From assembly GCA_001513145.1 (NCBI GenBank), contig LFSP01000023.1, positions 55,500-106,044 on the forward strand: 50,545 bases of DNA. Reading direction: 5' to 3'. How positions within the stretch are numbered: the first letter of the stretch is position 1; each line of letters begins with the position of its first letter. A program made the position numbers and the translations under genes. The notes beneath the pieces are model-generated. The model was not told the origin of the DNA. It did no database searches and saw nothing but the letters and a program-made list of their open reading frames with translations. Source of the stretch: Clostridia bacterium DTU025. Lineage in GTDB: Bacteria; Bacillota; DTU025. Below, one piece after another: positions 16,597-26,121 of the stretch.

Positions 16597-16688
16597 GATA
16601 CAGGCCTGCCCCGAAAGCCGTAGCCTCTCGGCGACCGCTTTCGGCGGCAGCCTAGCGGCCCCGCTAACCGCGGCTCATAGCCTGTGTC
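16597..16688 (+). ncRNA. predicted three-way-junction RNA or DNA structure upstream of the pilin genes
   Basis: The 92 bases fold into a closed junction. P1 pairs GATACAGGC (16597-16605) with GCCTGTGTC (16680-16688) with one G-U. P2 pairs 16606-16618 with 16637-16650, 13 pairs with one bulged C. P3 pairs TAGCGG (16653-16658) with CCGCTA (16661-16666). The element ends 116 bases before the first pilin-like gene. Read on the other strand it lies 22 bases upstream of the membrane protein at 16574. I could not match it to a riboswitch class I know; the c-di-GMP class I core (GGCAAACC, GACGCAAAGCC) is absent. Strand is uncertain. Confidence 0.4.
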
Positions 16689-16804
16689 ATTCTTCGAAGT
16701 TCCGCCATTTCCTTCCCGCACAGCCGCCTTGGATATTGTGGCCAAGCCCGAGTGGAAACTGGTCAATGTTGTGGTATTCTGTACCCAGGTGGTGAAATGT
16801 CGAT

Positions 16805-17194
16805 ATGTGCCATGCCAGTAATGAGCGGGGATTCACCATCGTCGAAGCCCTGGTAGCCGTGGTGATCCTGGGTGTCACCATTACGGCGCTGCTGGCCGCG
16901 TTCAATGCCGGGATCGGTATGCAGCACCTTGCCGACATGGCGGCGCGCGCATCGTACCTGGCCAATGACGGCCTGGAGGAGATGCGAGCGAGGTTCAATG
17001 CCGGCAACTTCGACGCTATAGTGGAGCCTGCGCCGAACCCGATGGAAGTGTCGCCCGGGTTTCAGCGAAGGATCGATGTGACCTCAACCGGCACCAGCCC
17101 CAACCGCATGTGGACGATCAGGTCCACTGTAACGTACTCGGCGGGAGGCGTTCAGCGAAGTGTGTCGTATCAGACAGTTCTTGCAGAACCATAG
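16805..17194 (+). CDS. type IV pilin-like protein (PilV-like)
   Basis: The protein has 129 residues. The prepilin cleavage and assembly motif is clear: NERG|FTIVEALVAVVILGV, with Glu at +5 of the mature protein, followed by a hydrophobic helix. The rest is short and beta-rich, as in minor pseudopilins. AGGTGGTGAAATG precedes the ATG. It is the first of three adjacent pilin-like genes. No pilus ATPase, platform protein or prepilin peptidase is in the window, so assembly must rely on genes elsewhere. Confidence 0.82.
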   Translation: MCHASNERGFTIVEALVAVVILGVTITALLAAFNAGIGMQHLADMAARASYLANDGLEEMRARFNAGNFDAIVEPAPNPMEVSPGFQRRIDVTSTGTSPNRMWTIRSTVTYSAGGVQRSVSYQTVLAEP

Positions 17195-17636
17195 CGGCAT
17201 GGCCCTGGTGGAGCTGCTGGTGGCCGTGGTGGTCATTGGCATCGTCGTCGCAGGCGCCTCGGCGCTCCTGCTCGGCGGCAACAGCACCTACCGCGCGGCT
17301 ACCATCAGAGCTGACCTGTCTCAGCGGGCACACGCGGCTTTGGCCGTCGTCGCGTCAAGGGTAAGGGACGCCTCCGTTGTAGACCGGCAGCTGGACGGCT
17401 CCTGGAAAGTGACCATCTTGAGGGATGGCGCCAACTACGACCACGTGTTCTCCGTGTCAGGCTCGCAGCTCCTGATGGAGCTGGGAGGAAACACCACTGT
17501 GGTTGCGGATGATGTGGTCGGTTTCAGTATTGAGCCATACATGTCGGAATCCACTTTCGCGTATAGGCTCACTGTCGCCCTGGGGAGAGGTGGAGCAGTG
17601 CGGGAAGCCTCCACCATCGTTGGGCTGCGAAGATGA
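17160..17636 (+). CDS. type IV pilin-like protein (PilW-like)
   Basis: The protein has 158 residues. The N-terminal stretch HSGMALVELLVAVVVIGIVVAGA is a class III-type prepilin signal (G|MALVE). A beta-rich domain follows, with DASVVDRQLDGSWKVTIL. The GTG start overlaps the preceding gene by 35 bases, with GGGAGG 11 bases upstream, so the two are translationally coupled. The second of three minor-pilin genes; its probable role is in pilus or pseudopilus priming. Confidence 0.78.
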   Translation: MCRIRQFLQNHSGMALVELLVAVVVIGIVVAGASALLLGGNSTYRAATIRADLSQRAHAALAVVASRVRDASVVDRQLDGSWKVTILRDGANYDHVFSVSGSQLLMELGGNTTVVADDVVGFSIEPYMSESTFAYRLTVALGRGGAVREASTIVGLRR

Positions 17637-17655
17637 GCCCGGAGGTGACGGATCC

Positions 17656-18660
17656 ATGACTTACCTGAAAGACTCCAGAGGGGCGGCGCTTCCGCTGACC
17701 CTGGTGGTGATCCTGGTTCTCGCGATACTCGGCGTGAGCCTGTTGACGGTGGCGTCCAGCAGTCACTCCATGCAGGCATCGCAGCATCGCCGTCTGGCCG
17801 CCAGGCATATCGCGGAGGGCGGAGCGGAGACCGTCTACCAGGCGATCAAGACCAGTTCGTCGTCGGTGGTGTACGGTCATCCCTTCACGGTGAACCTAGG
17901 GAACCAGCCCGGGAACCCCACTGCCTCTGTTACGGTGGAGGAACTCGAGGATGACACCGTGTTGATAACGTCCACGGGAACATACGGTTCGGCCAGCGCC
18001 ACGGTGAAATTGGCTGCAATACCGGGCCTGCCAGAAGTGTACACCCTCGGCGTGTACGCGGGTGAGGGAATACACGGAAAGGGTGACGGGAAGAAGAACG
18101 TCGTGTTGGGGGCGGATATCGTATCAGGTGGCGAGATCGACGGGTGGTCCGCTCCTGGCCACAACGTTGTTGAGAACAGCCCCATCGCTTTTCCCACTGT
18201 GAACCGGGACGACTACGAGTCATGGCCGCCCCCCCAGGACAACGGCGACAAGAATCATCGTGAGATCAGGATCGGCCCCACGGGAAAGGCTTTTCTCCCT
18301 AATGATGTAGAGGCCAAGAACAACCTGAAGATATACGGCCCTGGTACCCTGGTGATTGACGGAGGCCTGACCGAGAAGAACAACATCACAATCCATGGCG
18401 CCGTGACGCTTATCGTCATCGGAGACCTGACGGGCAAGAACAACCTAGAGGCTGTAGAACTCACTGGCAGCCAGCTGAACCTAGTAGTGACAGGCAACGT
18501 ATCGCTTGGGAACAACAGCAAGGTGTTCGGCAACATAGTTGTCGGCGGCAGCCTGACGGTGGACCAGAACACTGAGGTGAAGTACTCCCCTCCCGTTCTT
18601 GGATTGGTACCTGACGTCATCGGCGGCAACAGGGAGTGGAGCCGCGTGTGGATACGCTGA
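17656..18660 (+). CDS. PilX-like exported protein with repeated beta-strand domain
   Basis: The protein has 334 residues from an ATG with GGAGGT nine bases upstream. The N-terminus SRGAALPLTLVVILVLAILGV is the PilX/pseudopilin-like membrane helix (G|AALPLT, without Glu5). The middle is beta-rich. The C-terminal part has short repeats built around 'KNN..I.G..TL.V.G.L' (DVEAKNNLKI, LTEKNNITI, LTGKNNLE, VSLGNNSKV), which suggest a beta-solenoid. The gene closes the three-gene pilin set and is followed by a strong hairpin. Lack of Glu5 is common in PilX/GspK-type tip proteins, so a tip position is a reasonable inference. Confidence 0.72.
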   Translation: MTYLKDSRGAALPLTLVVILVLAILGVSLLTVASSSHSMQASQHRRLAARHIAEGGAETVYQAIKTSSSSVVYGHPFTVNLGNQPGNPTASVTVEELEDDTVLITSTGTYGSASATVKLAAIPGLPEVYTLGVYAGEGIHGKGDGKKNVVLGADIVSGGEIDGWSAPGHNVVENSPIAFPTVNRDDYESWPPPQDNGDKNHREIRIGPTGKAFLPNDVEAKNNLKIYGPGTLVIDGGLTEKNNITIHGAVTLIVIGDLTGKNNLEAVELTGSQLNLVVTGNVSLGNNSKVFGNIVVGGSLTVDQNTEVKYSPPVLGLVPDVIGGNREWSRVWIR

Positions 18661-18737
18661 TGCGTAACCGGCGTCCTCGAAGCAGTAGTCCTGACGCTGA
18701 CATGGACGTGTCGAACGATGCCCGCAGTGCATGAAGG

Positions 18738-18759
18738 AACCGCCTCTTCGGAGGCGGTT
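18738..18759. terminator. bidirectional terminator between pilin genes and ssrA
   Basis: A 9-base-pair stem AACCGCCTC with a TTCG tetraloop and GAGGCGGTT. On the plus strand it is followed by TTACAATTAT. On the minus strand it lies 15 bases past the tmRNA CCA end. It probably ends both converging transcripts. Confidence 0.75.
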
Positions 18760-18773
18760 TACAATTATCGGTA

Positions 18774-19125
18774 TGGTGGAGGCGCCGGGAGTCGAACCCG
18801 GGTCCGAAGAGGTCCCTTGGGCCGCGTCTACGAGCGTAGCGCGCGAACTGGACTTCGCTCCGCGCGACGCGCACGCGCGCGCTTCGGGCGGGCTATCTCG
18901 ATGGTCTTTTCGTCAGCCTCCGAGAATTGGCTGGCGAGCATCCTGACTTTCGTGACGCCCTTACCGGCCTCTCAGGCTAAGTCCGGATCGGACGGCCGCC
19001 TAATACTTAGGCTGCGTAAGCGTAGTTGTTGTTGGCACTTATTGTGCTTCCACCGTTTAACGAGCTGGTGGGATCTCGGCTCGCAACGTCCCTCGCGACG
19101 CTCCCCGTCGAAACCGTACGCCCCC
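18774..19125 (-). ncRNA. ssrA: tmRNA (ssrA)
   Basis: The molecule is about 352 bases on the minus strand. The 5' end GGGGGCG pairs with CGCCTCC just before the 3' ACCA, and the T-arm sequence GGTTCGACTCCC is present near the 3' end. The conserved GGTTTCGACGGGG follows the 5' acceptor strand. The resume codon lies in AAGTGCCAACAACAAC, and the tag reading frame encodes ANNNYAYAA followed by TAA (about 18994-19035). Most tags I know end in LAA or VAA, so the tyrosine before the last two alanines is unusual. tmRNA rescues stalled ribosomes with SmpB, whose gene lies just upstream. Confidence 0.95.
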
Positions 19126-19140
19126 GTAGTCTCTATCGGA

Positions 19141-19169
19141 AGTATAACATGAAGCGTCTTACCGCACAA
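19141..19169 (-). promoter_or_regulatory. ssrA promoter
   Basis: On the minus strand, TTGTGC (19164-19169) and TATACT (19141-19146) are spaced by exactly 17 bases. The expected start is some eight bases upstream of the mature tmRNA 5' end, consistent with RNase P trimming of a short leader. It lies in the smpB-ssrA gap. Confidence 0.7.
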
Positions 19170-19217
19170 TGTGCCCACAAGCAGGCGCGTAGCTGTCATA
19201 TGCCTCGGCTCGAGGGC

Positions 19218-19697
19218 TCATCGCTCGCGGAACGACGACTTGGAGGACCTCTCTATCTCCCGCTGCGCGTCGCGCTTGGCGATGTCCTCTCGCTTGTCCC
19301 AGATCTTCTTGCCTCTGGCCAGGCCAATCTCCACTTTGGCGTAACCGCGGGTCAGGTACATTCTCAGCGGCACTATGGTGTAGCCGCGTTCCTTCACCTT
19401 GGAATGCAGCTTCCGAATCTGCCCCTTGTGCAGCAGCAATTTGCGCCGCCTTCTCGGGTCGTGATTCAGCCTGTTGCCGTACTCGTATTCGGAGATATGG
19501 GCGTTGACCAGGTAGGCCTCACCGTCCCGGATCTCCGCGTACGCGTCGGTCAGGCTCACCCTGCCCTGCCTGACGCTCTTTATCTCAGTGCCTGTAAGGG
19601 CGATCCCTGCCTCGAGGGTGTCCTCAATGAAATACTCGTGGCGCGCCTTCCTGTTGGACGCCACAAGCTTTTCTTCTGTTGTCTTGTCGTGGGCCAA
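19218..19697 (-). CDS. smpB: SsrA-binding protein
   Basis: The protein has 159 residues. It binds tmRNA and delivers it to stalled ribosomes. The conserved core is present: [52 protein letters not shown] and the basic C-terminal tail [19 protein letters not shown] that enters the mRNA channel. The start is TTG, seven bases after GGGAGGT. The gene lies 92 bases upstream of ssrA on the same strand, with a promoter for ssrA in between. Confidence 0.97.
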   Translation of the reverse strand: MAHDKTTEEKLVASNRKARHEYFIEDTLEAGIALTGTEIKSVRQGRVSLTDAYAEIRDGEAYLVNAHISEYEYGNRLNHDPRRRRKLLLHKGQIRKLHSKVKERGYTIVPLRMYLTRGYAKVEIGLARGKKIWDKREDIAKRDAQREIERSSKSSFRER

Positions 19698-19767
19698 GGC
19701 TGGAACCTCCCTTCGACGTTGGTTGAGCCTGCCTCTCTAGGTTGTACCGCCGCGGGCTCAACCTTGG

Positions 19768-20319
19768 TCACAGGCCGAGCTCGGCGCTGTTTGCCTGCAT
19801 GGCGCGAAGGCAGATGTCTATGAAGTCCCGCAGGTCGAGGCCTAGCTCCTCGCAGCGGCGGATCTGCTCCCTGTTGGCGCCGCGGGCGAACCCCCGCTCC
19901 CCAAACCTGTTCAGGACGAAATCGGTGTCGATGGCGGCCAACTTCCTTGCCGGATGGATCAGCGCCGATGCGACGATCAGCCCGGTGAGCGGATCGACGG
20001 CGTGCAGCGCCTTGTCCATCAACGATAGCCTGGGAAGGCCGTGCATGTCGTTGTGCACCTTCACTGCGTAGACTACGCTCTCATCGACGCCGGCGTCAGT
20101 CAACATCTCGGCACCTACCAGCGAATGCCGATGGGGGTCGTGCCCTGCCGAATCGTAGTCGATATCGTGAAGCAGGCCAGCCAGACCCCAGTTATCCTCG
20201 TCTTCACCGAAATGCGAGGCCAGTGCCCTCATGCAGACCTCCGCTGCGATCATGTGCTTGACCAGGTTCTTGTTCTTGACGTTCCGCTCAACGAGAGCCA
20301 AAGCTTCATTCCTTGTCAA
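19768..20319 (-). CDS. HD domain phosphohydrolase
   Basis: The protein has 183 residues. The HD superfamily motif GLLHDIDYDSAGHDPHRHSLVGAEML and later VHNDMHG and DKALHAVDPLTGLIVASALIHP are visible. These resemble small uncharacterised HDIG-type hydrolases of Bacillota; the substrate is unknown (nucleotides are common for the fold). The TTG start has GGAGGG seven bases upstream and overlaps the end of the acyl-CoA ligase gene by 14 bases, so it is probably co-transcribed with it. Confidence 0.8.
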   Translation of the reverse strand: MTRNEALALVERNVKNKNLVKHMIAAEVCMRALASHFGEDEDNWGLAGLLHDIDYDSAGHDPHRHSLVGAEMLTDAGVDESVVYAVKVHNDMHGLPRLSLMDKALHAVDPLTGLIVASALIHPARKLAAIDTDFVLNRFGERGFARGANREQIRRCEELGLDLRDFIDICLRAMQANSAELGL

Positions 20320-21841
20320 CAGGGGTCCCTCCCGAATCGCGATGTGACCTAGGGCGCATCAGCTTGCCTGTGGCGCTGCGGGGCATGCTGGCCACCACGG
20401 TGACTCGCGCCGGCACTTTATATGACACCAACCGGTGGCGGGCGTGACGCACTATCTCAGCGCTGGACACAGGATCGCATCCCGGTTTGAGCTGCACTAG
20501 GGCGGCAACAACCTCGCCCCTAACGGGGTGCGGTATCCCGAAAGCCATGGCGTCGGCAACACATGGGTGATCCAGCAGCACAGCCTCTACTTCGTCTGGG
20601 TATACTTTGAACCCTCCCACGTTGATGACGTAACACGCCCTGCCCAGGATGCTGAGCCTTCCCTCACTGTCGACGCACGCGACGTCACCTGTGCGCAGCC
20701 AGCCGTCCTGCATCACGGCATGAGTGAGGTCCGGTCTGCGATAATAGCCTTGCATGACGCCGTCGCCGGCCACCAACAGCTCGCCGCACTCGGCACCCTG
20801 GTGCCCCAGTGGATCGGCACTCAGGGGGCTGTCTCCATGATAAGGTAAGGGCTCGATCCGAACCCGTACGCCTCTCAGCGGTTTCCCGACGCGCCCGGGG
20901 CGGACTGGCTCATCGTAACGGCTCGCGGACACAACGGGAGATGCCTCCGTGAGGCCGTAGCCCTCGTATATCGTGAGGCCGAACTTTTCCTCAAACGCCT
21001 TTCTCACCCGCTGAGCAAGGGGAGCGCCTCCGCTGATGCACATGCGTATGCTCTTCAGGTCCGACGGCTGCACGCGGGACTCCACCATGGCCGCGAACAT
21101 GGCCGGCACTGCGGCCCAGATGCTGGGCTTCGTTTGCTGCGCCAGCGCAGCTACCGCCTCCGGGATGAACTGAGGCGCTACGACACAGCAGCCGCCGCTC
21201 GCCAGCGGCATGTTCATGCTCACGGTGGCGCCGAACGAGTGGAAGAGCGGCAACGTCGCCAGGTGCACCTGCCCAGGGCGAGCCCCGGCTTCGTCCGCCA
21301 TGCCCAGCGCGTTGGACGCCAGCGCCTTTCCTGAGAGCATCACACCTTTGGGCTCTCCGGTGGATCCGGAGGTCACAAGGATCGCAGCTGTGGCGTCGCC
21401 GTCGAGCTCGGCGGCGAGACGTTCAAGACCGTCGGCGGCCTCCTGGATGTCGCAAGCAGCCGAGGCTTCCAGCAGGCGCCGCAGCAAAGCGCGTTCCCCG
21501 TCAGCTGATTCTTCGAGCTCAGAGTCGGCCTTGAGCTCGAGAGCAGGCTCGAAGTGAACACTCATCGCGACTCGCTCTGCAGGCCTCAGGTGCGGGTTCA
21601 GCGGCACGACGATGGCACCCGCTGCCATGGATCCATAGTACGCAATTACGAACTCGGCACAGTTCCCAAGGCTGACGGCGACCCGGTCGCCCGGGCGTAT
21701 GCCCAGTTCCATGAGGCTTATGGCACATTGAGCCGCACGCCAAGCAAGTTCAGCGTAGGTGAGCCTCGCGTCGCCGTAGATCACCGCCGGCGAATGAGGG
21801 CGCAACTTCGCCTGCTGCAGAAGAAGGTCAATCAGTGTCAT
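20306..21841 (-). CDS. AMP-forming acyl-CoA synthetase/ligase
   Basis: The protein has 511 residues from the ATG at 21841, with GAGGTG 12 bases upstream. It is an adenylate-forming (ANL) enzyme: the P-loop ILVTSGSTGEPKGVML, the A5 motif YEGYGLTEASP, the A7 motif WLRTGDVA, the hinge and A8 motif INVGGFKVYPDEVEAVL, and the A10 lysine in MPRSATGKLMR. A carboxylic acid is activated with ATP and coenzyme A. The chain length is unknown, though the sequence looks like medium- or long-chain fatty acid ligases. It ends inside the HD gene start. Confidence 0.85.
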   Translation of the reverse strand: MTLIDLLLQQAKLRPHSPAVIYGDARLTYAELAWRAAQCAISLMELGIRPGDRVAVSLGNCAEFVIAYYGSMAAGAIVVPLNPHLRPAERVAMSVHFEPALELKADSELEESADGERALLRRLLEASAACDIQEAADGLERLAAELDGDATAAILVTSGSTGEPKGVMLSGKALASNALGMADEAGARPGQVHLATLPLFHSFGATVSMNMPLASGGCCVVAPQFIPEAVAALAQQTKPSIWAAVPAMFAAMVESRVQPSDLKSIRMCISGGAPLAQRVRKAFEEKFGLTIYEGYGLTEASPVVSASRYDEPVRPGRVGKPLRGVRVRIEPLPYHGDSPLSADPLGHQGAECGELLVAGDGVMQGYYRRPDLTHAVMQDGWLRTGDVACVDSEGRLSILGRACYVINVGGFKVYPDEVEAVLLDHPCVADAMAFGIPHPVRGEVVAALVQLKPGCDPVSSAEIVRHARHRLVSYKVPARVTVVASMPRSATGKLMRPRSHRDSGGTPVDKE

Positions 21842-21883
21842 ATGCCCCGCTTCACCTCGCTTAGCCAGCCAGAGGCATAACAA

Positions 21884-21919
21884 GACCCCGCACCTGGCGA
21901 AGACGCAAGGTGCGAGGTC
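21884..21919 (-). terminator. terminator after secG
   Basis: A 12-pair stem (GACCTCGCACCT with AGGTGCGGGGTC, one G-U) with a 12-base loop is followed on the minus strand by TTGTTATG. It begins 20 bases after the secG stop and lies before the acyl-CoA ligase start. Confidence 0.7.
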
Positions 21920-21938
21920 AGCAAGATGCAACCGGAAC

Positions 21939-22160
21939 CTACACGAACACGAACAGAGCCGTGATCACCATGAAAGCCGCCAGGACCCACACGGTGATCT
22001 TGTCAAGCAGTGCTTCCAGGCCCTTGTTCTTCGCGAAAAAGCTCTGGCTGGATCCGCCGAACGCCCCAAGACCTTCGCCTTTGGCCTGCTGCACAGCGAC
22101 CAATGCGATGAGCCCAATAGCGAGCACCAGTTCAACCACGAGAAGTATAGTGGTAATCAA
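21939..22160 (-). CDS. secG: preprotein translocase subunit SecG
   Basis: The protein has 73 residues and two membrane helices separated by the SecG signature QQAKGEGLGAFGGSSQSFF, then KNKGLEALLDKITVWVL. SecG assists SecYE at the membrane. The TTG start has AGGAGGT upstream. It has its own promoter (22213-22241) and terminator (21884-21919), so it is monocistronic here. In Bacillota it commonly follows the glycolytic genes, as in this window. Confidence 0.93.
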   Translation of the reverse strand: MITTILLVVELVLAIGLIALVAVQQAKGEGLGAFGGSSQSFFAKNKGLEALLDKITVWVLAAFMVITALFVFV

Positions 22161-22212
22161 AGCCGGAACCTCCTATGCGGCGATGCGCTGACCGAGCAAG
22201 AACACTATTGGC

Positions 22213-22241
22213 ATTGTAGCACAGGGCTATGCAGCACGCAA
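22213..22241 (-). promoter_or_regulatory. secG promoter
   Basis: On the minus strand, TTGCGT (22236-22241) and TACAAT (22213-22218) are spaced by 17 bases, about 50 bases upstream of the secG start. Confidence 0.65.
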
Positions 22242-22308
22242 TAAGTTCGGCAGAACGAGCAGCCGCGCGGGCGCGGCACAGCGCAGACACGGGTGCGCGG
22301 CGTTCGGT

Positions 22309-22398
22309 TGAGCGTCGAACGTGATCGCGAGCGGGCCCCCGCGCTGGCTGCCCAGGCTGACCCATGCGTGGGTCGTCGTGACCGCCCTTCGACGCTCA
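22309..22398 (-). ncRNA. predicted multibranched structure between the ECF gene and secG
   Basis: An 11-base perfect inverted repeat (TGAGCGTCGAA at 22309-22319, TTCGACGCTCA at 22388-22398) encloses three possible hairpins: GCGG/CCGC (22331-22342), CTGG/CCAG (22344-22355) and GACCCA/TGGGTC with a TGCG loop (22359-22374). It starts 20 bases after the ECF stop and ends ~70 bases before the secG promoter. It may simply be a complex terminator; I recognise no RNA family. Strand is inferred from the ECF gene. Confidence 0.35.
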
Positions 22399-22417
22399 CG
22401 CGGCGAGAGCCGTCCGC

Positions 22418-22954
22418 CTACCGCTCCGGCAGCACCTTGTTCACCGCGTACACGATGGGTGCAAGCACCAGCGCGGAGGCCAATGCCTCGGGGCCACCCT
22501 GCAGCAGAGCGATGCCCAGTGCTCCGGTCTTACCGGCGAGAGGGATGTACCCGAAGACCACGGCCAGGGTGAGGGTTCCCACGGTGTTCGTCAGGCTACC
22601 CGCCACAGCTGCCGCAGGCGCCGCCAGAGCTCGGCCCCCGTTGCCCTGGCGCCTGCCACGGCGCAGCGCCGCGTATACCGCGAATGCCACCGGCCCTATC
22701 AGCACGCGGGCCGGGATCACAACTCGGAAATCAGGCAAGAACTGAAAAGTGGTCAGTCCGAACATCAGCCCCACCAGCGAGCCCATGAGCGGCCCCCCCA
22801 GGATGCCCGCAAGAATCGTAGGCAGATGGGCAAACGTCATGGCTCCCGCCGGTGTCGGCACTGGGATGAACCCTACTCCCGTGACTCCCAGAATGACGGT
22901 GAGCGCGCCGAGTACCCCGGCCACGGCCACCCTTCGGGTGTCAAGTCCCGTCAT
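22418..22954 (-). CDS. ECF transporter substrate-specific (S) component
   Basis: The protein has 178 residues with about six membrane segments. The pattern GVTGVGFIPVPTPAGAMTFAHLPTILAGILGGPLMG followed by GLMFGLTTFQ is typical of S components of energy-coupling-factor vitamin transporters. Such proteins bind a vitamin or metabolite and dock onto a shared EcfA-EcfA'-T module, none of which is in the window. The vitamin cannot be assigned. GGAGGT lies eight bases upstream of the ATG. It lies after the P1 peptidase gene with a 60-base gap. Confidence 0.75.
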   Translation of the reverse strand: MTGLDTRRVAVAGVLGALTVILGVTGVGFIPVPTPAGAMTFAHLPTILAGILGGPLMGSLVGLMFGLTTFQFLPDFRVVIPARVLIGPVAFAVYAALRRGRRQGNGGRALAAPAAAVAGSLTNTVGTLTLAVVFGYIPLAGKTGALGIALLQGGPEALASALVLAPIVYAVNKVLPER

Positions 22955-23014
22955 GTTAAGGCACCTCCGTTCCAGCCCCTCGTCAGAGGGTGCCGGACGT
23001 ACTCTTTCAAGCGT

Positions 23015-24028
23015 TCAAGCGCGGTTAACGCTGGATACAGATGGGTAGCCACCTGCGGCATCGGCTGCCCTTACCGCCCTCACGATGGCCTCCGCCACCA
23101 CCTGCGCCGCCAGGGCGCCCACCGCGGTGATGTCGGCGGCTCTGTCGCCATACAGCCTGCGCCTTCCTGTCGACAGGCAGAACACGGTGTCGCCGTCAAA
23201 CATGGTGTGGGCAGGCACGATTGCGCGGGCCAGGCCGTCGTGGGCCATCGCTGCCACCTTGTTGGCTCCCTCCTTATCTAGTATAACGTCGGTGGCCACC
23301 ACGGCAACAGTGGTGTTGCCGCCGGCCATCCCCTTCACCGGACCCGGCACAGAAGCGGCTCCTCCTGCGGCGCCCGCAACGCCTGGGGAGCCCAGGAATC
23401 GGCGCGCCGTGCGGTCGTAAGCACCCGCCAGCACGCCTCCGCCCACAGGGTCTACCACGTCTCCGAGGGCGTTCACCACGGCCAGAGCCGCCACCACGGC
23501 CTCCTGGCCATCCGGCAAGGTGATCCTTGCGCTGGCGGTGCCCAGTCCGCCCTTCATGGCGTACGCCGGCCCCATGGCCTTGCCGACAGTGGCCCCTACC
23601 CCGGCTCCGACGTTCCCCTCCTGCACAGGCCCTGCTGCTGCGTTCTCGCAAGCCTGTCGCCCCATGAGCCTGTCAGGCCGTCGCCGCGGGTTTCCTATGT
23701 CGAGATCGTAGATCACTGCCGCCCCCACGATCGGCACGACCCCGTGGGCGGTATTGAAGCCGCACCCCTTCTCCTCGAGGTACTCCATGACGCCGGAGGC
23801 GGCATCAAGCCCGTAGGCGCTTCCTCCCGAGAGCACTATGGCATGTGCCTTCTCCACCAGGTTTCCCGGCCGCATCAGGTCGGTCTCCCGGGTGCCCGGC
23901 GCAGACCCCCTCACGTCCACGCCAACAACAGCGCCCTCCGGCACGAGCACCACCGTGCAGCCTGTGAGGGCTTCCATGTCATGGGCGTGCCCAGCGAGCA
24001 CGCCCTCAACATCAGTGATCCAGCTCAT
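23015..24028 (-). CDS. P1 family peptidase (DmpA/NylC-like, Ntn-type)
   Basis: The protein has 337 residues. The family is made as a precursor that cleaves itself before an N-terminal nucleophile. The likely cleavage is at GGN|TTVAVVATD (around Asn238-Thr239). Other family marks are VLSGGSAYGLDAASGVM, NPRRRP and MKGGLGTAS. Characterised relatives are aminopeptidases and nylon-oligomer hydrolases. The gene starts three bases after the eno stop, so it is in the glycolytic operon. Its role there is not evident. Confidence 0.85.
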   Translation of the reverse strand: MSWITDVEGVLAGHAHDMEALTGCTVVLVPEGAVVGVDVRGSAPGTRETDLMRPGNLVEKAHAIVLSGGSAYGLDAASGVMEYLEEKGCGFNTAHGVVPIVGAAVIYDLDIGNPRRRPDRLMGRQACENAAAGPVQEGNVGAGVGATVGKAMGPAYAMKGGLGTASARITLPDGQEAVVAALAVVNALGDVVDPVGGGVLAGAYDRTARRFLGSPGVAGAAGGAASVPGPVKGMAGGNTTVAVVATDVILDKEGANKVAAMAHDGLARAIVPAHTMFDGDTVFCLSTGRRRLYGDRAADITAVGALAAQVVAEAIVRAVRAADAAGGYPSVSSVNRA

Positions 24029-24030
24029 GA

Positions 24031-25329
<1,299 letters not shown>

Positions 25330-25341
25330 TCAAGTCTCCTT

Positions 25342-26121
25342 TCACTGCTGGCGCTGCTTGACGGCGTCCAGCGTCGCTTTGATGATCCCGCAGAAGTCCT
25401 GCGCGTTCAGGCTCGCTCCACCCACCAGGGCGCCGTCTATATCTGGCTGCCCGGCGAACTCAGCCATGTTGCCGGGCTTGACGCTCCCGCCGTACTGGAT
25501 CCTTATAGTCTCCGCGGTGATCGCGCCGTACAGGCTCGCCAGCGTTGACCTGATGCGAGCGCAGACCTCCTGCGCGTCGGCGCCTGAGGAGGCCCTTCCG
25601 GTGCCTATGGCCCATATCGGCTCATAGGCCACGACCATCTGGACTGCCTGATCCTCCGGCACGCCGCCGAACGCCGCCTTTACCTGAGAGACCACAACAT
25701 CAAACGTCAGACCCTGCTCGCGCTGCTGGAGGGATTCGCCCACACACACGATGGGCCGAAGCCCTGACGCCAGCGCCGCCTTGACCTTGAAGTTCACGGT
25801 ATCATCCGTTTCGCCGAACATGGCCCTCCGTTCGGAGTGTCCGATGATGACCCACGAGCACCCGACGTCAAGCAGCATCTCGCAGGACACCTCGCCGGTG
25901 TAGGCCCCTTTGGCCTCCCAGTGCACGTCCTGCCCGCCAACCTCAATGGGCGAGCCCTTCACCGCGTTCGCCACCGCCGCCACGGCCGTGAACGGCGGGC
26001 AGAGCACCACCTTGCAGCCGTCGAACTCGGCGGAGGCTTTCACCAGCTCAGAGGCGAGCGCGACGCCCTCGCCGACGGTCTTATGCATCTTCCAGTTGCC
26101 TGCCACTATCGGCGTTCTCAT
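25342..26121 (-). CDS. tpiA: triosephosphate isomerase
   Basis: The protein has 259 residues and interconverts dihydroxyacetone phosphate and glyceraldehyde 3-phosphate. The active site is complete: GNWKMHK (Asn9, Lys11), IGHSERR (His95) and [11 protein letters not shown] (Glu167), followed by [11 protein letters not shown]. The ATG overlaps the pgk stop by four bases and has GGAGG within the pgk end, so it is translationally coupled. Confidence 0.97.
   Translation of the reverse strand: MRTPIVAGNWKMHKTVGEGVALASELVKASAEFDGCKVVLCPPFTAVAAVANAVKGSPIEVGGQDVHWEAKGAYTGEVSCEMLLDVGCSWVIIGHSERRAMFGETDDTVNFKVKAALASGLRPIVCVGESLQQREQGLTFDVVVSQVKAAFGGVPEDQAVQMVVAYEPIWAIGTGRASSGADAQEVCARIRSTLASLYGAITAETIRIQYGGSVKPGNMAEFAGQPDIDGALVGGASLNAQDFCGIIKATLDAVKQRQQ

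Noticed and set aside
16597-16688. Class I c-di-GMP riboswitch upstream of the pilin genes
   Set aside because: The GGCAAACC and GACGCAAAGCC consensus pieces are not present on either strand, so I left the element unassigned.
18774-18850. The T-arm-like 3' end first suggested a tRNA gene
   Set aside because: The matching acceptor strand lies 350 bases away with GGTTTCGACGGGG and a tag frame, so this is tmRNA.
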